A stretch of 64,000 nt of DNA from positions 1,116,001 through 1,180,000 of the forward strand of contig RQOL01000024.1 in assembly GCA_013076295.1 (NCBI GenBank), in the 5' to 3' direction. Numbering within the stretch: position 1 is the stretch's first letter; each line of letters opens with the position of its first letter. Shown one piece after another: positions 62,792-64,000 of the stretch. The translations under genes were made by a program, and so were the position numbers. The DNA comes from Sanderia malayensis. Its lineage: Eukaryota; Cnidaria; Scyphozoa; Semaeostomeae; Pelagiidae. Below the pieces are notes generated by a model. It had not been told where the DNA came from. It ran no database searches and saw nothing but the letters and a program-made list of their open reading frames with translations.

Positions 62792-63917
62792 TCAAACAAT
62801 ACCGTAAATAGCTCCGCAGCGTCTGATGACGTTGCACACAAGTTGTCGCACCCTTGGGTCTTGTACTGTCGTAACGAGTGACGTAACTGAAGGGAAAACG
62901 GCGGGAAGAACCGATTTGAATTGCAAAGTTGGCAGGGCTAACAGCAGTTCGAGAATATTCATTACAAGATGTCCCCACGCGTTCAAATGAACCATTTCAT
63001 CGTCTCGCCTTCTCATCAAATGTTGTTGTTGTTGTTTGCTCATGTGAATTGAGTCGCGTGAATCGAGTTCCAAATATTTCCCATCATCCTCTTTGCGAAG
63101 TCTCGGGAACCGGAATGGGGAATTCTCTTTCATGGGAATCTCCAATTGTTTACTAAGCTTTGTCATTTCCAAGCTCTCTTGAGACGAGGTTACTTGCGGT
63201 CGAGGCTGACCCTTGAACGGCGAAGACAACGGAGTCGAAAAACTACTCGAAAATGAATCGATCCCAGAATCCTGTTCGACCAGCTCGGGTAGATGCATTT
63301 TGATGTACATATTACTGAGTTGATTACAAGCCTCGTACAAGCGATGGATAATCCAATCAATGCTTCGGCCCCCTTTTAACAAATCTTTGTGTTTATCAGA
63401 ACCGGGGCTTCCCCCATCTTCTTTGTTTATTTTCGTCTTCCCGTCGCTCGAAGAATCGAACGAGGACTTTTCGCCAGTTAAAATCCGTTTGATTTGAGAA
63501 ATCGAAAAATTCTCGCCATCGTGACGCGAGATTTGAAAAAGCGTGTTCAAATAATACGCCGTTGACGTGATGGACTGGCGTAATAGATTCGCTGGTGCTG
63601 GAAGATTTCCGAGTTTTTGAATCAACGACCGCAATCCGGGCCGAGTGTTGAAGTCCTGTGCGATTCTATTTGTCTCCAACAAACAGTCAAATAATATCGA
63701 TAAGTTAGCCGGTGATAGATAACACAGAAGTCCCGGGAGGGAGTTTTCGCCAGAATCGTCCTGGTTTCGTTGTACGAGCCCGGATTCGGTTATTGAAGCG
63801 AGTACTGTGTTTGGAAACGGATTCTTCGTGTCGGAATTTTCCAGTAAAATCGAACCAAGTGTATGAATGAGGATTTGGTTTGCAAGTAGACCAACCATTA
63901 TTGATTTTAAAGGGATT
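62792..63917 (-). CDS. BIG/ARFGEF-family guanine-nucleotide exchange factor, C-terminal exon (ARFGEF3-like)
   Basis: Partial gene: only the last coding exon lies in the window, about 375 residues, stop at 62792-62794. An acceptor (TTGGCAG) is visible just beyond 63917 on the reverse strand, so the frame continues upstream and the ATG at 63896-63898 is probably internal. The block FDCLLETNRIAQDFNTRPGL followed by PANLLRQSITSTAYYLNTLF matches the HDS region of BIG proteins (LLDCLLESHRFAKAFN... NLLKQETQS... in BIG1/2). RPGLRSLIQKLGNLPAPANL and the terminal VRQLVCNVIRRCGAIYGIV lead me to the BIG3/ARFGEF3 branch, with less certainty. A Ser-rich, probably disordered loop sits at about 63190-63270. 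BIG1/2 activate ARF GTPases at the trans-Golgi. The Sec7 domain is outside the window. The gene converges on NPAT. Confidence 0.65.
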
Positions 63918-64000
63918 CTGCCAACATAATGAACATTTTATTATTCTATTTTTAGCTTACCCATCCTATATTTATTTGACGGTTTCATTTGCTTTGGTTC

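Overview
This window is nuclear DNA from an intron-rich, non-vertebrate animal. Consensus GT...AG introns interrupt recognisable metazoan genes (a prohormone-convertase-like protease, AP180/PICALM, MFSD9, FOXO, an NPAT-like protein and a BIG/ARFGEF protein). Spacers and introns are filled with short inverted-repeat transposons, and TTAGGG-type telomere-like repeats sit inside the sequence. The repeat style suggests a marine invertebrate, but the sequence alone does not let me fix the phylum. All gene models were built by hand from conserved protein blocks, reading phase and splice sites; no transcript evidence was available.

Layout from left to right: (1) 69-7370, +, the 3' part of a PC1/3-like subtilisin proprotein convertase whose P domain is split by about 1,270 extra residues. 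(2) 7371-9029, a spacer holding a tRNA-derived SINE head fused to five units of a hairpin plus telomere-like repeat. (3) 9030-10568, +, a small four-helix DUF1772/anthrone-oxygenase-like membrane protein. (4) 11237-22320, +, a complete 14-exon AP180/PICALM gene (650 aa) with a repeated splice donor after exon 8 and a 12-nt last exon. (5) 24332-25537, -, an intronless 2-oxoglutarate/Fe(II) oxygenase, divergent from (6) 25699-30445, +, MFSD9 in four exons; the start codons are 161 bp apart. (7) 30446-37815, a long spacer with MITEs and a promoter-like cluster. (8) 37816-40275, +, FOXO in two exons with all three AKT sites. (9) 40276-47484, spacer. (10) 47485-59557, +, an NPAT-like LisH protein in 16 exons, with a perfect palindromic E2F site about 0.5 kb upstream. 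(11) 59558-62791, a spacer with tandem exon-like units. (12) 62792-63917, -, the last exon of a BIG/ARFGEF3-like ARF exchange factor.

The genes do not form one pathway. Two functional links stand out: FOXO with its AKT sites and possible FOXO/CRE sites upstream, and an NPAT-like gene with an E2F site, as expected of an S-phase histone-transcription regulator. The most unusual feature is the convertase: its P domain starts normally, runs into a highly charged segment with several furin-type polybasic sites, and then resumes with the final P-domain strand directly before the stop. A second unusual feature is a composite repeat present in two same-orientation copies about 45 kb apart, with a tRNA-like head followed by repeated hairpin and TTAGGG units.
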